This document shows, one piece after another, positions 60,466 through 64,000 of a stretch of DNA of 64,000 nt. The number at the start of each line of letters is the position of its first letter. Position 1 is the stretch's first letter. The translations under genes and the position numbers were made by a program. The DNA is from Gnetum montanum (taxonomy: Eukaryota > Streptophyta > Gnetopsida > Gnetales > Gnetaceae), in NCBI GenBank assembly GCA_015680685.1, contig MNCI01004112.1, positions 181,403 through 245,402 on the forward strand, read 5' to 3'. The notes beneath the pieces are model-generated. The model saw only the letters and a list, made by a program, of their open reading frames with translations, had not been told where the DNA came from and did no database searches.

Positions 60466-61190
60466 GTCCTAGAAAATATTGAAGAGTCTTTAAATTAGTT
60501 GAAGCTAGAAGTGTAGATATGACTCTTACTTTCTCGTCATCAATTCTTATCCCTCTTTAGAAATAATGTGTCCTAACACTATACCACTTGTAACCATTAA
60601 GTGACTCTTTTCCCAACTTAATTTTAAATTTTTATTAATACATCTATCTAGGACATGTTCCAGATGTAGCAAAGTTTCATCATAAGTATTCCCATAGACA
60701 AAAAATCATCCATAAAAACTTCAACATAATCTTCCAACGTATCAAAAAATATTAAAATCATGGCTCTTTGGAAAGTAGTTGCTAAATTACAAAGCCCAAA
60801 GGGAATTCATCTGTAAGCAAAAGTTTCATAAGGACATGTAAAGATTGTTTTATGCTAGTCTTTAGGGGAAACAGCCACTTGATTGTATCCATTAAATTCA
60901 TCCAAAAAATAATAATATTCATGACCTTCTAACTTTTGTAGAATTTGATCTATGTATGGTAATGGAAAATGGTCTTTCTTTGTATTTTGGTTTAGCCTCC
61001 TATAATCCACACAAACTCTTCATTTTCCATTATTTTTTGGAACTACAATAATGGGGCTTACCCATTCACTATCAGCTATTGGATAAATAATTCCTTCTTT
61101 CCAAAGTTTTGAAATTTCATCCTTAACAATTTGTTTTAAGGCTGGATTAATTCATCTCGGGGGAGTTCTTACTAGTTTTACATTATCCTC
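60466..61190 (-). pseudogene. Element E reverse transcriptase
   Basis: Minus strand: LKQIVKDEISKLWKEGIIYP (61090-61140), VGPIIVVPKNNGK-like stretch (61035-61070), RRLNQNTKKDHFPLPYIDQI, EYYYFLDEFNGYNQVA-like stretch (60870-60930), then YVEVFMDDF with FMDD at 60705-60716. Motif order is complete; stops and frame breaks occur (for example near 60470 and 60560). Confidence 0.8.
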
Positions 61191-61559
61191 TAGATAGATA
61201 TGATGTTGGAAGATTTTGGATGAGATTCCTTAGTGAAGGTTCTCATAACTCCATGCAAATGCCTCAGACTTTCCATGCAAAACTTCTATTAATTTTTTTT
61301 CTTTCTCATTAGTAAGTTGAAAATTTATTATTAATAGTTTATTTTGATCTAAGAAGACATACTTAAGTGTACTAGGTAGTTCTATAAGATCTAAGTAATC
61401 TTTATTTGAAGGTTGAATTATTTCTCCAAGCCCAAATTCAAAATTTAGTCAAGGAGATCTTGTTGTTCTTTAGTTGAGCAATCTAAAGGTCCTTTCTCAA
61501 ATTTATTCAATGCTAAGGTTTTCCTATCTTGTGCCATTGCTGAAGTGGGTAAATTGTAG

Positions 61560-61990
61560 AGAATTATTACTTCCTTAAAGTTTACATTTAAATGATCTTC
61601 TTTTACCTTATCCTATATATTTAGTGTAAAAGTAAGATTTGCAAAGGAGAGTTGAAGTTGCCCAGATCTACAATTAATTACCACATCAACTATTGCTAAC
61701 CAATGTCTATCTAATATAATATGAAAAAAATCAAGATCTTTTACTTCTAAAACAACAAATTCAATTGGGTATTTTCCTTTTTCTACCTCAATTATCAAGT
61801 CCTCTACTATTCCTATGGATTTAACATTTGATCCACTAGCTAATGATATTGTCATGTTTACTCCTTTGATATCCTAAGTATCAAGCATCCTAGCCATTTC
61901 AAGAGGCATGGTATTAATGCTAGCTTCTAAATCCAATAGGGAATTTTTCATCTCTTGGCCATTTATTTTAATTGGGATGGTAGGGACTCC
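61560..61990 (-). pseudogene. Element E protease
   Basis: Minus strand: SLLDLEASINTMPLEMARML (about 61895-61950) is the active-site region (usual DLGASxNLLP; Gly reads Glu, a damaging change). Then ORF 61613-61855 with SIGIVEDLIIEVEKGKYPIE and DLDFFHIILDRHWLAIVDVV, corresponding to the flap and second conserved block. Confidence 0.7.
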
Positions 61991-62149
61991 TAGATCCTGA
62001 TATTTTGATATCTCATGACTTTATATAAGTTGAGAAATATTATCAACCAAATAAACATGTTAAGGGATTCTTTCCTTTCTTTTCCTAGTGCATAATTCTC
62101 TTATGTATTTATCATAAATAGGTGTGTCTTTTACCACTTGTTCCAAAGG

Positions 62150-63990
62150 AATATGCAAATACAATTCACTAAACATTTTTCAATATGGGCTTTAGTTGTC
62201 AAATTCTATTGTAATCATCTAGGAAAAGGAGGTAAAACTAGTTGTCTATAGAATAATGGTTGTTATTTTTCCCTAGTTGGTTGATCTTCCTCATTTACTA
62301 TTTGTGGTTGAATGTCTTCTTATGTCCTTACCTCCTGAAATCTCACCTTCTTTTAGGGTTTAGGTTCAATTATTTTTCCACTCCTTGTAGCAATGGAATG
62401 TAATTACTCTTTTCCTTTTCTTTGAGATGTGGGATTAGGTTCATATAGGAATGGTAACTCATTTTTAGTTAAGTCCTAAATCTTCTCCTAGTCTCACTCA
62501 TAAATTATGTACTTTCTTCTATGAAGGAAGTAAGGCTTTGGGTGAGTTTATCCAAGTGTTCATTATTTATGTTTTTGAATGGCCTAAAATTATTTTGAAG
62601 ATATTGTTGTGGGTAAAATGGTCATTGAGAAAAGTTCATTGTTGGTTAGCTCTTATATTGTTGGAAAGCCTTTACTAACTCTTGCATTTCCTCTTGGAAA
62701 TATAACAAAGCTAGGCAAGTTCTTTGGTCATGTTGGGGACTACCACAAATGTGGCATGCTTCACTTTGAATTCAATGGGCTTGTTTCATAATCATTCATG
62801 TTAACTCATCCACTTTTCTATTTAACCATTCTATTTATTGGGTCATGCCTTGCATAATGTTGGGTTTTCACCAATGTTTACTTTAGTCTACTAATGAATA
62901 TATAATTCTCCAACCATCTTCTAGTGTCACATTTAAAATATTTCCTCCACATGTAAAGTCAACATTTTGCCTACAATAACGTAATAAGCCTTCTACAAAG
63001 ATTTGAACTAATTGATGGGTTGGGAATCCATGGTTTGGATTTTTTTAGTATAATCCTTTAAATCTATCAAAGGTACTCTCATAATCTTCATCCTCATGTT
63101 GCATAAAACTCATTAATTGCTTCCTTACTGAATACAACCTATCCTTAGAAAGAAATATTTGTAGAAAAGTGTTCTTAAACTCATCCCATGAACTAATTTT
63201 TGTTTTAAGGGTTTGTAGCCAAAAATTAGCTTTGTCCTTTAAGGTTGATTTAAAGGTAATCATCTTAGTTCTGTCCCCACCTTGAGGTGCAGACATAGCT
63301 AATGTTGTTTCAAATTCTCTTATCTAGGTAACTGGATCCTTGTCGTTTGTCCCTTTAAAAATAGGTAATAAGTGAATATTTTTAACCTCTACATCTCTTC
63401 ACTTTGGAAAAACCAACAAGCCTTGAGGTATGATGGATGCTCTTTGATTCAATAACTCTCCAAGTGTTTGTCCTGGGTAGGGTTGGCCAATTGGAACATT
63501 GAAACTCAAACTACCAAAGGAGAAAGGAATTGAACCTAAGGAAAATGGGGGAGGTGTATGATGTGAAGATGATCCCATCATGTAAGTGGAGGTTACTATT
63601 GGGGTTACTATAGGATTTGGTATAGAAATAGAAGCTAGTGGTGGAGTTTTTAAGTTCAAAGTACCTATTGGTTGGGTAGTTTCTCCAATTGTTGTTACAT
63701 AAGTTGATATTCAAGTAGTATTTTGAAATCCTACTCTTGTAGTTGAACTCATGGTTGACATTATACAAGTTGAAATATAAAATAAAGGATTAACAGATAT
63801 GAAAAAGTTAGAACTTGATTGTATTGGTTCCTCTTGGCTTTGTTTTTGATTGACTTTTGTACATTTGTAAAGACTAAGAGTGCTCCTAGAAGGTTGAATT
63901 CATGTTGGTTTCTTTGGTTGCTTTGTTGGTTTCATTTAACAAGAACACTCTTCATTGGCACATTCATGGGCTACCATTCCTAATAATTTA
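62150..63990 (-). pseudogene. Element E gag with CCHC zinc knuckle
   Basis: N-terminal part at 63399-63770 (Pro/Ser/Phe-rich, with GQPYPGQTLGELLNQR). Capsid-type Gag domain at 63045-63296 (MITFKSTLKDKANFWLQTL, SWDEFKNTFLQIF). Zinc knuckle at 62715-62756, CHICGSPQHDQRTC, a perfect CX2CX4HX4C. Split by stops. Confidence 0.8.
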
Positions 63991-64000
63991 CAAACTGATT

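Larger units (their letters stand above)
58406..64000 (-). mobile_element. Element E: Athila-type element, runs off the window
   Basis: Minus-strand order: gag (63990 to ~62150), protease (~61990-61560), RT, RNase H, integrase (to 58406). The integrase wording (VYGKLCILPIELKYQSLWLA, LNFDEDM) is typical of the Athila lineage. It is a different family from A and D by sequence. 5' LTR and PBS lie beyond 64000. The 3' LTR was not found. Confidence 0.85.

Overview
This window looks like intergenic DNA from a large, repeat-rich plant nuclear genome. It is AT-rich and holds nested, decayed Ty3/gypsy LTR retrotransposons of the plant-specific Athila and Tat types. It also holds broken fragments of nuclear plant genes (a CCR4-homolog-4-like nuclease and a Kae1/OSGEP-like protein). 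There is no intact single-copy host gene, rRNA, tRNA or bacterial feature. The species cannot be told; a gymnosperm or another large-genome seed plant would fit, but that is inference.

Layout. 1-1540: decayed gag of a Tat-like element (minus) with a primer-binding-site relic. 3250-3990: orphan gag fragment (plus). 4983-35462: element A, an Athila-like element on the minus strand (3' LTR 4983-5851, extra ORF, integrase, RNase H, RT; then protease, gag, PBS and a truncated 5' LTR at 31523-35462). It is split by element C. 13734-31522: element C, a 17.8-kb Tat-type element on the minus strand, complete with both LTRs (1553 and 1565 bp), TSD, PPT, PBS, gag, protease, RT, two RNase H domains and integrase. 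Between protease and RT, element C carries an opposite-strand gene with at least six introns. 35453-37465 and 50439-51900: two inverted copies of a repeated segment carrying a CCR4-like nuclease fragment. 40373-50433: element D, a plus-strand Athila-like element with a perfect 5-bp TSD (AAAGT). 52842-53790: a 45-bp tandem repeat and tRNA-like modules. 55490-55913: Kae1/OSGEP pseudogene. 58406-64000: element E, a minus-strand Athila-type element running off the window.

The most unusual object is the cassette in element C (about 20.3-25.8 kb). A plus-strand gene, antisense to the element, keeps one reading frame across six GT-AG introns. Three of these have lengths not divisible by 3, and the frame still continues. 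The gene begins with a stretch resembling the FCP1/HAD phosphatase fold and ends in a charged coiled-coil region. It is flanked on both sides by clusters of a short inverted-repeat motif whose arms co-vary; the same motif forms a larger array downstream of the integrase. Antisense placement would explain why introns survived retrotransposition. The gene now carries about twenty in-frame stops, mostly TAG.

All gene calls are from reading translations by eye. Domain boundaries are approximate, and no database search was possible.
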